DNA from: Streptomyces sp. 840.1
Lineage (GTDB): Bacteria > Actinomycetota > Actinomycetes > Streptomycetales > Streptomycetaceae
Length of the DNA: 64,000 bases
Assembly: GCF_003751445.1 (NCBI RefSeq)
Contig: NZ_RJUU01000001.1
Span: 5,508,001 to 5,572,000 of the forward strand
Direction: 5' to 3'
The notes under the pieces were generated by a model. That model was not told the origin of the DNA. It did no database searches and saw only the letters and a list, made by a program, of their open reading frames with translations. Numbering within the stretch: position 1 is the stretch's first letter; every line of letters begins with the position of its first letter. This document shows positions 1 through 10,316 of this stretch, piece by piece. A program made the translations under genes and the position numbers.

Positions 1-363
1 CCCGGTGCCGCCGGTCGGCGTCTTCTCGTCGAGCAGCGGCGGCCAGGCCTTGGCGCAGGCCCCTTCGCACATGGACTTGTCCTTGGTGTCCTTGTCGAAC
101 ACGTAGAGCGTCATCTTCTTCTCGTTCACCAGCGACTTGCCGTACGTGCCCTTCTTGAGGGAGACCGTCGCGGGGGGCTTGGACGCGCTGGGGGACGCGG
201 AGGCGGCGGCGGGCGCGTCGACGGGGCGGCCGCTGTTCACGCTGCCCGTGTCCGTACCGGTCGAGCTCTGGCCGCTCGATCCGCTGTCGGAGCATCCGGC
301 CGCCGCGGCGGCCAGCAGGGTCACGGAGGCCAGCACTGCGGCCGTCCTGGTGTGGCGCTTCAT
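1..363 (-). CDS. Secreted-repeat lipoprotein, 3' end cut off
   Basis: The visible 121 codons start at ATG 363 and run off the window at base 1. The N-terminus is a lipoprotein signal peptide (MKRHTRTAAVL..., lipobox AAGC with Cys about residue 24), followed by a Ser/Thr/Pro-rich linker. The mature part contains LYVFDKD, the Yx(F/W/Y)xxD motif of the COG4315 / Lipoprotein_15 'secreted repeat' family, and CEGACAKAWPPLL, also usual in that family. The biochemical role of the family is not known; members are cell-surface proteins. It is transcribed away from the neighbouring lipoprotein gene at 685. Family assignment is fairly sure, function is not. Confidence 0.8.
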   Translation of the reverse strand, partial: MKRHTRTAAVLASVTLLAAAAAGCSDSGSSGQSSTGTDTGSVNSGRPVDAPAAASASPSASKPPATVSLKKGTYGKSLVNEKKMTLYVFDKDTKDKSMCEGACAKAWPPLLDEKTPTGGTG

Positions 364-684
364 CGGGGCTCCTCGGTCATGTCATCCGGCCGCCCGCACG
401 GGCGGCGCGCGGCCGCATGAGTGGGCCGTCGGCCCCAGTGGACCGCAGGCCCCCGGGGCGGGCCATCCGGACGGGGCTGTTCAGGTAGTGGCCCGCAGAC
501 CGGTCCGGGGGCGTCACCCGATCGGCGGACCGGACGATATCCCCGTCGCCCCTACGCGGTGCGGACGGGTAAGTGAGCTGCTACGAAAGCGTCCTGATGG
601 GGCAACAGTTTCGAGTACCACTGCCCTGTACGGGCCCGCGATCATAGGATCGGGGTGGTCTTCGGGGAGACGGGGTGGCTGATC
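364..684. other. Divergent intergenic region between two lipoprotein genes
   Basis: About 320 bases without a convincing gene. It must hold the promoters of the two divergent lipoprotein genes. The last 100 bases (around 570-650) are less GC rich than the rest, as is usual for a promoter. I see no clear -35/-10 pair or perfect palindrome. Confidence 0.4.
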
Positions 685-1503
685 GTGGCGTACGACGGGC
701 CGATACGCAGATACGGAGTGCTGGCGCTGGTTCCACTGGTGCTGGTGGCGTGCTCCAGCGGCGGCGGGAGTCCGGGCGGTGAGGGCAGGAGCACCCGGGC
801 GACCGGCGCCTCCTCCTCCGACCCGGCCCCGGACACCACCTCGGGCATCGAGGACACCGGCGACATCGAGGCGGACCCGGCCAGGCTGCCCACCTCCCGA
901 GGCGAGGCGCTCGACTTCATCGACCGGATCATCGCGGACCCCGCCAGCTTCGGGCCCGATGTGACCAGGCGGACCCCGTATGAGAGCGATCCCGCCACCT
1001 GGCCGGTACTCGGCACCGACTGCGTCTGGCAGCAGCAGAAGCCGGCGGCCGGCGTCCTGGCCACCCGCAGCCGCTCCTTCGAGGTCCCCGCCGCCGACGG
1101 CAAGGGGCCCATACGGCTCTCCGCCGTCGTCACCGTGCACCGCAGCCGCGAGGGCGCCCAGTGGGAGATGGCGGAATCGGTGGAGGAGACGATGCGCTGC
1201 CCCACGCAGCAGTTGCGGAAGGGCGAACTGATCGGGTCGTTGGTCGCCGCCACCCTGCCGCAGGGCAAGGGCGGCCAGGTGAACGCCGCGGACGCGCTGA
1301 CCGAGATCGGGACGTACCAGAGCTCCACGCTCGGCGGCCCCTTCGCGTACGTCTGGCAGCAGGCCCAGTCCCTCCAGTTCACCGTGGCGGTGACCGGGAA
1401 AGGGGCGAAGGGGCGGACCAGCGAGGAACTCGACGAACTGACGAGCCAGGCCCAGGCCACCATGCTGGTGCGGCTCAAGTCAGCCGTCGAGAAGCAGAGT
1501 TGA
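685..1503 (+). CDS. Hypothetical lipoprotein upstream of the kinase pair
   Basis: I chose GTG 685 because the signal peptide then starts normally (VAYDGPIRRYGVLALVPLVLVAC, cut at the lipobox LVAC); an in-frame GTG at 655 is also possible. The mature protein of roughly 250 residues begins with a low-complexity Ser/Gly/Thr linker and has no motif I recognise. It ends 16 nt before the first kinase gene, so the two are probably co-transcribed. As kinase and lipoprotein would both face the outside, a role in the same sensing system is possible, but this rests only on position. Confidence 0.75.
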   Translation: MAYDGPIRRYGVLALVPLVLVACSSGGGSPGGEGRSTRATGASSSDPAPDTTSGIEDTGDIEADPARLPTSRGEALDFIDRIIADPASFGPDVTRRTPYESDPATWPVLGTDCVWQQQKPAAGVLATRSRSFEVPAADGKGPIRLSAVVTVHRSREGAQWEMAESVEETMRCPTQQLRKGELIGSLVAATLPQGKGGQVNAADALTEIGTYQSSTLGGPFAYVWQQAQSLQFTVAVTGKGAKGRTSEELDELTSQAQATMLVRLKSAVEKQS

Positions 1504-1519
1504 GAGAGCGGAGAGCGTG

Positions 1520-3670
1520 ATGGAACGGCTGCGTCCCGCAGACCCCTCGACGATCGGCGGACACCGGCTGCTCGGGCGCCTCGGCGCCGGCGGCATGGGC
1601 GTCGTCTACCTCGGCCGCACGGACGGCGGAGCCCTGGCCGCGATCAAGGTGATCCTCCCGGAATTCGCCGGAAGCGAGGACTTCCGGGCCCGCTTCCGCC
1701 GCGAGGTCGAGGCCGCGCGCCGGGTCGAGACCCCCTGGGCGGTCGCCGTCACCGGTGCCGAGACGGAGGGCGAACGCCCCTGGCTCGCCACGGCGTTCGT
1801 GCCGGGGCCCGCACTGTCGGAGGCCGTAGCACGGTGCGGGCCCCTGCCCGCCCGCAGCGTCCGGGTACTCGGCAGGCTCCTCTCCCGCGCCCTGACCGCC
1901 GTGCACGCGGCGGGGCTCGTCCACCGGGACGTCAAGCCGGGCAACGTACTGCTCACGGTCGACGGTCCGCGCCTGATCGACTTCGGGATCGCACGGGCCA
2001 CCGACGCCACCGCGCTCACCGTCGTCGGCCTCGTGGTCGGCACCCCCGGCTTCCTCTCGCCGGAACAGGCCTCGGGAGGCGGCACGGCCGCCGGGCCCGC
2101 GAGCGACGTCTTCTCGCTCGGCTGCCTCCTGGCCTACGCCGCGACCGGACGGCCACCGTTCGGCAGCGGAGCCGTCGATGCGCTGCTCTACCGGACCGTC
2201 CACGACGCACCCGACCTCGAAGGGATCGAGGACCCCGAACTCCGCTCGCTGCTCGGCGCACTGCTGGCCAAGGAACCGGGTGAACGGCCCACAGCGGCCG
2301 AACTCGACGCCCGGATCCCCGAGGACGCGCCGAACGGCTCCATCGACTGGCTGCCGGACGAGGTCGTGGCGCTGATCGCCGCCCGGTCCGCCGCCATGCT
2401 CGACCTGCCCGGCATCGAACCCACCGTCGCCGAACCGGGGACCCCGCAGCCCGCAGCCCGCCCCGGCCGGCGGAGACTGCTGCTCGCGGGCGCCGGTGTC
2501 GTGATCGCGGCGGGCGGCGGATTCGCCCTGCGGGAACGGCTGCGCGACGACCCCGGCCCCGCAGCGGCCGAGCCCGGCGAACGGGCCTGGATCATCGGCG
2601 TACAGGCGGACCTGTCCGGACCGCGCCGCGCCGCCGGACGGTCCCAGGAACGCGGGGTGCGGCTGGCCGTCAAGCAGTTCAACTCCCGCGCCGAAAAGCC
2701 CTTCACCCTGACCGTCAAGGCACTCGACGACGGCGGCGACCCCGCCCGCGCGGTCCGGGCGGCCGCCCAGTTCACCCGGGACCGCGACGTGCTCGCCGTG
2801 GTCGGCCCCACCGGTGACGACACCACCGAGGCCGTCCTCACCGCCTACGACGAGGCGATGCTGCCGGTCGTCACCGTCTCCTCGCTGCAGCTGTCCTACA
2901 AGGCCGCCTCCAGGAAGTCGTTCTTCCAGGCGGCCCCGACCGACGCCGCGCTGTGCGCGCCCGTCATCCGACGGCTGGTGCTCCGGCCGGACGTCGAACG
3001 GCTCGGGGTGCTGCTGGACCGGGCGGGCGGCCAGTCCGCCTACCAGGTCGGCTATCTCACCAACATGCAGACGAGCGTGATCACCACCGGCACCACCTAC
3101 CCACGCGTGGTTCCCGCCGGGACCAAGGACCTGGCCCCGGTCATCGAGGACATGCTCCGGCACGACAGCGACGCCCTCTTCTACGCGGGCGACGCGGCCG
3201 GCGCCGCCCGCACCGCACGCGCACTCGGCGGCACCCCCTTCAAGGGACCCAGGATGGCCATGCACACCGCCATGGAACCGCGCTTCATCGAGGACGCCGG
3301 ACAGGCCGCCGAGGGCTGGGAGTTCACCGCGCCCTACACCGACGCCACGACCCCGGGCGCCGAGAAGTTCGCCGCGGCCCACCGCTCGGAGTACGGCTCC
3401 GCCCCCGCCTACTGGGCCGCCGAGGCCTACGACGCGGCCGGGCTCGTGACCGCAGCCGTCACCGCACTCGCCGGCGGCGGCCCCAAGCCGGTCCGGCCGA
3501 CCCGGACCGCGCTCGTCGCGAAGATCGCGGCGTCCTCGTACAAGGGAGTCTCCCGGACGTACGCCTTCGACGAACTGCACCGGCTCAAGGGGGCGGACGC
3601 CTTTCTCTACGGGGTGCGCGGCGGGCGCTTCGTCCACCTCGGCGCCGCGCCGAAGGGCGAGAAGGCCTGA
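1520..3670 (+). CDS. Receptor-like Ser/Thr protein kinase fused to a periplasmic-binding domain (copy 1)
   Basis: The 716-residue protein starts with a Hanks-type kinase domain: glycine loop LGAGGMG (21-27), AAIK lysine, HRDVKPGN (from 135), DFG (154), and SPEQ in the activation segment. A membrane helix follows at about 316-338 (LLLAGAGVVIAAGGGFAL). The remainder, from about residue 354, resembles branched-chain amino-acid type substrate-binding proteins (Peripla_BP_6; IIGVQADLSGP, LAVVGPTGDD, WAAEAYDAAG). This suggests an extracellular ligand sensor joined to a cytoplasmic kinase. ATG 1520 is preferred over GTG 1517 because GGAG lies 6 nt before it. The next gene, 5 nt downstream, is a paralogue with the same layout. 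Ligand and targets are unknown. Confidence 0.93.
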   Translation: MERLRPADPSTIGGHRLLGRLGAGGMGVVYLGRTDGGALAAIKVILPEFAGSEDFRARFRREVEAARRVETPWAVAVTGAETEGERPWLATAFVPGPALSEAVARCGPLPARSVRVLGRLLSRALTAVHAAGLVHRDVKPGNVLLTVDGPRLIDFGIARATDATALTVVGLVVGTPGFLSPEQASGGGTAAGPASDVFSLGCLLAYAATGRPPFGSGAVDALLYRTVHDAPDLEGIEDPELRSLLGALLAKEPGERPTAAELDARIPEDAPNGSIDWLPDEVVALIAARSAAMLDLPGIEPTVAEPGTPQPAARPGRRRLLLAGAGVVIAAGGGFALRERLRDDPGPAAAEPGERAWIIGVQADLSGPRRAAGRSQERGVRLAVKQFNSRAEKPFTLTVKALDDGGDPARAVRAAAQFTRDRDVLAVVGPTGDDTTEAVLTAYDEAMLPVVTVSSLQLSYKAASRKSFFQAAPTDAALCAPVIRRLVLRPDVERLGVLLDRAGGQSAYQVGYLTNMQTSVITTGTTYPRVVPAGTKDLAPVIEDMLRHDSDALFYAGDAAGAARTARALGGTPFKGPRMAMHTAMEPRFIEDAGQAAEGWEFTAPYTDATTPGAEKFAAAHRSEYGSAPAYWAAEAYDAAGLVTAAVTALAGGGPKPVRPTRTALVAKIAASSYKGVSRTYAFDELHRLKGADAFLYGVRGGRFVHLGAAPKGEKA

Positions 3671-3675
3671 CCGGC

Positions 3676-5796
3676 ATGCGCCCCCTCACCTCGGACGACC
3701 CGCGCACCATCGGTGAGTACCGCACCCTGGTCCGGCTCGGCGCGGGCGGCATGGGCGTGGTCTACCTGGCCCGTTCGGCGGGCGGGGCGCTCGCCGCCGT
3801 GAAGGTGATCCGTGCCGAGCACGCCGCCGACCCCGGATTCCGGGCCCGCTTCCGCCGCGAGGCGGAGGCCGCCGCCCGGATCACCGGCCCGTGGCTGGTC
3901 CCGGTCACCGGGGCCGACACCGAGGCCCGCGAGCCCTGGCTGGCCACCGCGTTCGTGCCCGGCCCCTCGCTGGCCGAGGCAGTCGACGAGCGCGGCCCCC
4001 TGCCGGTGGCGACGGTCCGGGCACTCGGCGCCCGCCTCGCCGGGGCCCTCGCCGCAGTCCATGCGGCGGGCCTCCTGCACCGCGACGTCAAACCCGGCAA
4101 CGTGCTCCTCGCCCTGGACGGGCCCCGCCTCATCGACTTCGGCATCGCCCGCCACGAGGGCGCCACCGCTCTCACCGCGACCGGCGCGGTGCTCGGCACG
4201 CCCGGTTACCTGGCGCCCGAACAGGCCTCGGCGGGGCCGGTCGGACCGGCCTGCGACGTGTTCTCGCTGGGGTGCGTCCTGGTGTACGCGGCGACGGGGC
4301 AGCGGCCGTTCGGCCACGGCGAGGCGGCCGGGGTCCTCTTCAGGACCGTCCACGGCGAAGCGGACCTGGCGGGCCTGCCGTCCGCGTTGCTGCCGGTGGT
4401 GACGGCCTGCCTGGCCAAGGACCCGGCGGACCGCCCGACGGCGGCGGAGACCGAGCGGCTGCTCAGGGGCGACGGCACCGGCTGGGAGGTGCCCGGCCTC
4501 GCCGCCGTCGCCGCCGAACGCGCCGCCGCCGCCCTCGCCCTGCCCGACCCGGAACCCCTGCCCCTCGCGCGCGAGCCGGCGCCGGACCCGGCCCGCCCGA
4601 CCCGCCGGCGCGTCCTCACCGCCGGAGCCGCCGCCGCGGTCCTGCTCACCGGCACCACCACCGCCTGGCTGGCCGCCCGGGGCGGCGGCAGCGGCAGCGG
4701 TGCCGGAGCGGCGGCCCGCAAGCTCCGCACGTACACGATCGGCCTGCACACGGACAGCACAGGGCCGGGCAGGGCCGTCGGGCTCGCCCACGAAAGAGGC
4801 GCCCGGCTCGCCGTCGACGACCACAACTCCCGTACGGACAAAGCCTTCCGTCTCGGCCTTCGGGTCGAGGACGACGCCGGGGACGCCACCCGCGCGCTCG
4901 CCGCGGCGGACCGGCTGGCGGCCGACCCCGCAGTGCTCGCCGTGATCGGCCCCACCGCCGACGTCGCGGCCGCGGCGGTGGCCGGCCGCTACGCGAAGGC
5001 CCGCCTCCTCCAGGTCGTCGTCGCCGCCGGGCACACGCCCCCCGACTCGGTGGACGCCGGGTACCAGTGCGTACTGCGCCCGTACGACTCCTCGCTCGTC
5101 TCCGGGCTGATCGACCACCTGGCGAACGTCCAGCACGTGAAGAAAGCCGTCGTCATCGAGGACCGGGAGGATCCGCCGGGCAGCTGGGAGATCGCCCGCC
5201 CCCTCCGGGACATGCGGACGGGCCGCATCACCGTCACCGCGCGCACCGTCGCGGCGGACACCGACAGCTTCGCCCCGGCCGCCCGTGCCGCGATCACCGC
5301 CGGTGCCGGAGCGGTGATCTACGCGGGCACGTCCCCCGCCCGGGGCGCCCGCTGCGCCACCGACCTCGCGGCCGCCGGATTCACCGGCGCCGTCCTGTCC
5401 ACCGGCCCCGTCCTGGCACCCGCCTTCCTCCGGGACGCGGGCAGGGCCGCCGAGGGCTGGATCTTCGCGGAGGCGTACACCGACCCCACGGCGCTGCCCG
5501 CCGCCAAGGCCTTCACCGCCGCGCACCGCAAGAGGTTCGGCGCACCGCCCGCCACCTGGGCCGCCGAGGCCTACGACGCGGTGGGCCTGATCGCACGGGC
5601 CGCCGCCACCACCAGCGCCACCGACGCCCTGCGCGGCGGAATCCCCCAGCGCGTCTTCCGCACCGAGTACCGGGGCATCACCAGGCGCCTGGCCTTCGAC
5701 AGCAGCCACCTGGTCCCGCGCGAGGAGGGCATCTTCCTCTACCGGATCGACCACGGACGGGCCCGCTTCCTCGGCCTGTACGGATCGGTACGGTGA
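3676..5796 (+). CDS. Receptor-like Ser/Thr protein kinase fused to a periplasmic-binding domain (copy 2)
   Basis: This 706-residue paralogue of the preceding kinase has the same order of parts: kinase domain (LGAGGMG, AAVK, HRDVKPGN, DFGIAR, APEQ), one membrane helix at about 309-335, and a Peripla_BP_6-like region (IGLHTDSTGPG, LAVIGPTADV, TWAAEAYDAVG). All usual catalytic kinase residues are present. It starts 5 nt after the stop of copy 1, so translation is likely coupled and the pair arose by tandem duplication. The kinase halves are closely alike while the sensor halves have diverged more, which fits recognition of different ligands; that last point is inference. Confidence 0.93.
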   Translation: MRPLTSDDPRTIGEYRTLVRLGAGGMGVVYLARSAGGALAAVKVIRAEHAADPGFRARFRREAEAAARITGPWLVPVTGADTEAREPWLATAFVPGPSLAEAVDERGPLPVATVRALGARLAGALAAVHAAGLLHRDVKPGNVLLALDGPRLIDFGIARHEGATALTATGAVLGTPGYLAPEQASAGPVGPACDVFSLGCVLVYAATGQRPFGHGEAAGVLFRTVHGEADLAGLPSALLPVVTACLAKDPADRPTAAETERLLRGDGTGWEVPGLAAVAAERAAAALALPDPEPLPLAREPAPDPARPTRRRVLTAGAAAAVLLTGTTTAWLAARGGGSGSGAGAAARKLRTYTIGLHTDSTGPGRAVGLAHERGARLAVDDHNSRTDKAFRLGLRVEDDAGDATRALAAADRLAADPAVLAVIGPTADVAAAAVAGRYAKARLLQVVVAAGHTPPDSVDAGYQCVLRPYDSSLVSGLIDHLANVQHVKKAVVIEDREDPPGSWEIARPLRDMRTGRITVTARTVAADTDSFAPAARAAITAGAGAVIYAGTSPARGARCATDLAAAGFTGAVLSTGPVLAPAFLRDAGRAAEGWIFAEAYTDPTALPAAKAFTAAHRKRFGAPPATWAAEAYDAVGLIARAAATTSATDALRGGIPQRVFRTEYRGITRRLAFDSSHLVPREEGIFLYRIDHGRARFLGLYGSVR

Positions 5797-5836
5797 CCGT
5801 GCGCAGCTGTCCCGTGAAACGTGAAAGGTGTGCCAG

Positions 5837-6694
5837 ATGACCGAACCGGAGCTTTCCACAGGCGTGTTGGAGCTGTCCGCCGGAGTCGTGGAGTACGAGG
5901 ACACCGGCGGCGACGGGCCGGTGGTGGTCCTGCTGCACGGCGTCGCCATGGACGGCACGCTCTGGCGCCACGTGGTCCAGGACCTGCGGGCCGGTCACCG
6001 CTGCGTCGTCCCGACCCTGCCGCTCGGCGGCCACCGCCGTCCGATGCGCCCCGACGCGGACCTGTCGGTCCTGGGCGTCGCACGGCTGGTCGCCGAGTTC
6101 CTGGAGGCGCTCGACCTCACCGACGTCACCCTGGTGATGAACGACTGGGGCGGGGCGCAGGCGCTGGTGGCGGACGGCCGGGACGAGCGGATCGGGAAGC
6201 TCGTCATCACCTCGTGCGAGGCCTTCGACAACTTCCCGCCCGGCCTGCCCGGCAAGAACCTGTACGCCTCCGCCAGGATGCCGGGCGGCCTGCGGGCGGC
6301 CTTCGCGCTGCTCAGGCTGAAGCCGATGCGGCGGCTGCCGATGACCTGGGGCCGGATGACCAGGAGGCCGGTGCCGGACGAGGTGATGGACGGCTGGTTC
6401 CGGCCGCTGTGGACCTCGAAGGAGATCCGCCGGGACCTGCGGAAGTACGTCCTGGGGGTGCCGCCCAGGGCCGAGCTGCTCGGCTGGGCGGAAGCGCTGC
6501 GCACCTTCGACCGCCCGGCACTGGTCGCCTGGGCGGCGCAGGACCGGGTGATGCCGCCGGAGCACGGCCGCCGGCTGGCCGAGCTGCTGCCCAAGGGCGA
6601 GCTGGTCGAGATCGAGGACAGCTACACCCTGATCCCGGAGGACCAGCCGGCCCGGCTCGCCCGTCACATCAGGGATTTCCTCCTGAAGGGCTGA
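5837..6694 (+). CDS. Alpha/beta hydrolase, haloalkane-dehalogenase-like
   Basis: ATG 5837 has AAAGG 8 nt upstream. The 285-residue protein shows the alpha/beta hydrolase fold: oxyanion-loop HG ([12 protein letters not shown]) and a nucleophile elbow NDWGG with Asp103, the aspartate nucleophile type seen in haloalkane dehalogenases and epoxide hydrolases rather than the serine of esterases. Near the C-terminus, where the family normally has the catalytic His (xxHxxxEDxP), this protein reads [10 protein letters not shown], so the histidine seems replaced by Thr or Tyr. It lies 40 nt after the kinase pair and may be in the same transcript. Substrate unknown. Confidence 0.85.
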   Translation: MTEPELSTGVLELSAGVVEYEDTGGDGPVVVLLHGVAMDGTLWRHVVQDLRAGHRCVVPTLPLGGHRRPMRPDADLSVLGVARLVAEFLEALDLTDVTLVMNDWGGAQALVADGRDERIGKLVITSCEAFDNFPPGLPGKNLYASARMPGGLRAAFALLRLKPMRRLPMTWGRMTRRPVPDEVMDGWFRPLWTSKEIRRDLRKYVLGVPPRAELLGWAEALRTFDRPALVAWAAQDRVMPPEHGRRLAELLPKGELVEIEDSYTLIPEDQPARLARHIRDFLLKG

Positions 6695-6980
6695 CCCGGC
6701 CCCGGGGCGGCGCCGCGCGCGAACCCCCGGATGGAGCAGGCCTGCCCCGCCCGTGCGGCCGGGGTGTGAAGCGGAGCTGCGGCCGCGCTTAAGAAAACCT
6801 CGATGGACCTGGGGCGCGCGGTACGGCAGATTTCTCCGGGACGGCGCAGGATGGTGCGCGGCAGCCGGTCGTAGCGCGCTGCCGAGCCGTCCCCTCATTC
6901 CTCCCCGGGCCGCAGGCTTCCTCAGGCATGCCCCCTGCCCGGGGAGCTCAACGCCGTACCAGGTACAGGGAGCCGCAGCC
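6695..6980. other. Leader region of the threonine degradation operon
   Basis: Some 286 bases without a supported gene. A conspicuous A-rich patch (CTTAAGAAAACC, 6787-6798) stands out from the GC-rich surroundings and may be part of the promoter or an operator for tdh-kbl. Inverted-repeat material around 6905-6955 could fold, but I could not define a riboswitch or attenuator. Confidence 0.3.
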
Positions 6981-8009
6981 GTGAAGGCACTCGTGAAGCA
7001 GAAGGCCGAGCCGGGACTCTGGCTGATGGACGTTCCCGAGCCGGAGACCGGCCCCTCGGACGTGCTCATCAAGGTCCTCCGTACCGGCATCTGCGGTACC
7101 GACCTGCACATCCGCAACTACGACGGCTGGGCCCAGCAGGCCGTGAAGACGCCGCTCGTCCTCGGCCACGAGTTCGTCGGAGAGGTCGCCGCGATCGGCG
7201 CGGACGTCGTCGACATCGCGGTGGGCGACCTGGTCAGCGGCGAGGGACACCTCGTCTGCGGCAAGTGCCGCAACTGCCTGGCCGGCCGCCGCCACCTCTG
7301 CCGCTCCACCGTCGGGCTCGGCGTCGGACGCGACGGGGCGTTCGCGGAGTACGTCGCGCTGCCCGCGTCCAACGTGTGGGTGCATCGGGTCTCGGTCGAC
7401 CTCGACGTCGCGGCGATCTTCGACCCGTTCGGCAACGCCGTGCACACCGCGCTCTCGTTCCCGCTCGTCGGTGAGGACGTCCTGATCACCGGCGCGGGAC
7501 CGATCGGCATCATGGCCGCGGCCGTCGCCAAGCACGCCGGTGCCCGTAACGTCGTCATCACCGACGTCAGTGAGGCCCGCCTGGAGCTCGCCCGCAAGGT
7601 CGGCGTCAGCCTCGCCCTCAACGTCGGTCAGCAGACCATCGCGGACGGCCAGCGGGAGCTGGGACTGCGCGAGGGCTTCGACATCGGCCTGGAGATGTCC
7701 GGCCGCCCCGAGGCGATGCGCGAGATGATCGCGAACATGACGCACGGCGGCCGCATCGCGATGCTCGGACTGCCCTCCGAGGAGTTCGCCGTCGACTGGT
7801 CCCGGATCGTCACCTCCATGATCACCGTCAAGGGCATCTACGGCCGCGAGATGTACGAGACCTGGTACGCCATGTCCGTCCTGCTGGAGGGCGGCCTCGA
7901 CCTCGCCCCCGTGATCACCGGCCGCTACGGCTACCGCGACTTCGAGGCGGCCTTCGACGACGCCGCGAGCGGACTCGGCGGCAAGGTCATCCTCGACTGG
8001 ACCGCCTGA
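6981..8009 (+). CDS. tdh: L-threonine 3-dehydrogenase
   Basis: Zinc-dependent medium-chain dehydrogenase that oxidises L-threonine to 2-amino-3-ketobutyrate with NAD+. Starting at GTG 6981 (AGGGAG 8 nt before) gives 342 residues, the usual Tdh length. Catalytic zinc ligands are visible in GICGTDLH (Cys38) and GHEFVGEV; the structural zinc site is [15 protein letters not shown]. The Rossmann motif is [15 protein letters not shown]. The product is unstable and is handed to Kbl, encoded next; the two genes form the classical threonine-to-glycine operon. An in-frame upstream start at 6753 would add 76 untypical residues and is rejected. Confidence 0.97.
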   Translation: MKALVKQKAEPGLWLMDVPEPETGPSDVLIKVLRTGICGTDLHIRNYDGWAQQAVKTPLVLGHEFVGEVAAIGADVVDIAVGDLVSGEGHLVCGKCRNCLAGRRHLCRSTVGLGVGRDGAFAEYVALPASNVWVHRVSVDLDVAAIFDPFGNAVHTALSFPLVGEDVLITGAGPIGIMAAAVAKHAGARNVVITDVSEARLELARKVGVSLALNVGQQTIADGQRELGLREGFDIGLEMSGRPEAMREMIANMTHGGRIAMLGLPSEEFAVDWSRIVTSMITVKGIYGREMYETWYAMSVLLEGGLDLAPVITGRYGYRDFEAAFDDAASGLGGKVILDWTA

Positions 8010-8017
8010 CCGCCCCC

Positions 8018-8065
8018 GTCCAGCTGACCACCCCCGCTGTCCAGCTGACCACCCCGTATCCAGCT
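8018..8065 (+). repeat. Short tandem repeat between tdh and kbl
   Basis: The 17-bp unit GTCCAGCTGACCACCCC occurs at 8018-8034 and 8039-8055, followed by a partial copy (ATCCAGCT) at 8058-8065. It fills the gap between tdh and kbl. No function is evident; it contains CAGCTG, a short palindrome. Replication slippage is the simplest explanation. Confidence 0.75.
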
Positions 8066-8087
8066 ACCGAGCCGGGAGACACCCCTC

Positions 8088-9281
<1,194 letters not shown>

Positions 9282-9286
9282 GCCCC

Positions 9287-9319
9287 GTCGTGGAGGGCGT
9301 CCCGGACGCCCTCCACGAC
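9287..9319 (+). terminator. Terminator hairpin after kbl
   Basis: A perfect 16-bp inverted repeat, GTCGTGGAGGGCGTCC / GGACGCCCTCCACGAC, with one base between the arms, begins 5 nt after the kbl stop. There is no T-run, which is common for streptomycete terminators. It separates tdh-kbl from the LysR gene. Confidence 0.85.
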
Positions 9320-9336
9320 CTGGGACAATAGGTCAC

Positions 9337-10263
9337 ATGATCGACGCTCGGCGGCTGCGCATTCTGCGTGCGGTGGCGGACCACCGCACGGTGACGGCCG
9401 CGGCCGCCGCGCTCTACCTGACCCCCTCCGCCGTCTCCCAGCAGCTGGCCGCGCTGGAGCAGGAGACCGGGCACCGGCTGGTCGAGCGCAACGCCAGGGG
9501 AGCCAGGCTCACCTCGGCCGGTGAGATCCTGCTGACCCACACCAACGCGGTGCTGGCCCAGCTGGAGCGGGCCGAGGCGGAGCTCGCCGCCTACGGCGCG
9601 GGCGACGCCGGGACGGTCACGGTCGCCGCGTTCGCCACCGGCATCGGCCTCGTTCTCGCCCCCGCGATCGCCGCCCTCAGCGAATCCGCCCCCGGCATCC
9701 GGGTCCGGGTCCAGGACGCGGAGGGCGACGCGAGCGTCCCGATGGTCCTCGACCGCCAGGCCGATGTGGCGGTCGCCGTCGAGTACCGGGGCGCACCGGG
9801 GGAGGACGACCGCCGGCTGACCCGGGTGCCGCTGTACTCGGAACCGTTCGACGCGGTGCTCCCGGTGCGGCACCGGCTGGCGGACCGGGAGCAGGTGGCG
9901 ATCGCCGACCTGGCGAAGGACACCTGGATCGGCCCCTACCCGGGCAACCCCTGCCACGACGTGGTGGTCCTGGCCTGCCAGTACGCGGGCTTCGAGCCGG
10001 GGCTCGAACACTCCTCGGACGACTTCCACGCGGTGGTCGCCCTGGCCGGCGCGGACGCCGGAGTGGCCCTGGTCCCCAGATCCGCGCTGCGCGGCATGGC
10101 CCTGACCGGTGTGGTGGTCCGCCCGGTGCACGGCAGCGCCCCGACGCGCCGGGTGTTCGCGGCGGTACGCCGGGGCGCGGAGGCGCATCCGCTGATCGCC
10201 CCGGTGCTGGACGCGCTGGCGGGGGCGGCGGGCGGGGTCGGGCTCGGCGCCGGCAAGGGCTGA
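9337..10263 (+). CDS. LysR-family transcriptional regulator
   Basis: The 308-residue protein has the LysR N-terminal winged helix (LRILRAVADHRTVTAAAAAL, then PSAVSQQLAALEQETGHRLVER) and a C-terminal effector domain of periplasmic-binding type. It follows the kbl terminator and so has its own promoter: GACAAT at 9324-9329 lies 7 nt before ATG 9337, a spacing suggesting a leaderless transcript. Control of the threonine operon is possible by position, but no LysR box was identified and the usual divergent layout is absent. It ends at a bidirectional hairpin. Confidence 0.9.
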   Translation: MIDARRLRILRAVADHRTVTAAAAALYLTPSAVSQQLAALEQETGHRLVERNARGARLTSAGEILLTHTNAVLAQLERAEAELAAYGAGDAGTVTVAAFATGIGLVLAPAIAALSESAPGIRVRVQDAEGDASVPMVLDRQADVAVAVEYRGAPGEDDRRLTRVPLYSEPFDAVLPVRHRLADREQVAIADLAKDTWIGPYPGNPCHDVVVLACQYAGFEPGLEHSSDDFHAVVALAGADAGVALVPRSALRGMALTGVVVRPVHGSAPTRRVFAAVRRGAEAHPLIAPVLDALAGAAGGVGLGAGKG

Positions 10264-10307
10264 GGCGCCGGTGCGGCGGGGGCCGTCGCCCCCGCCGCAC
10301 CGGCGCC
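10264..10307. terminator. Bidirectional terminator between LysR gene and glycoside hydrolase
   Basis: A perfect 20-bp stem, GGCGCCGGTGCGGCGGGGGC paired with its exact complement at 10288-10307, with a 4-nt loop (CGTC). It starts at the LysR stop codon and lies 9 nt from the stop of the convergent glycoside hydrolase gene, so it can serve both. Confidence 0.9.
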
Positions 10308-10316
10308 GGACAGCGG

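Noticed and set aside
1475..3637. Very long open frames opposite the kinase and other genes
   Set aside because: These antisense frames arise because high GC removes stop codons; their products are Gly/Arg-rich and share no motifs, while the sense genes have complete domain structure.
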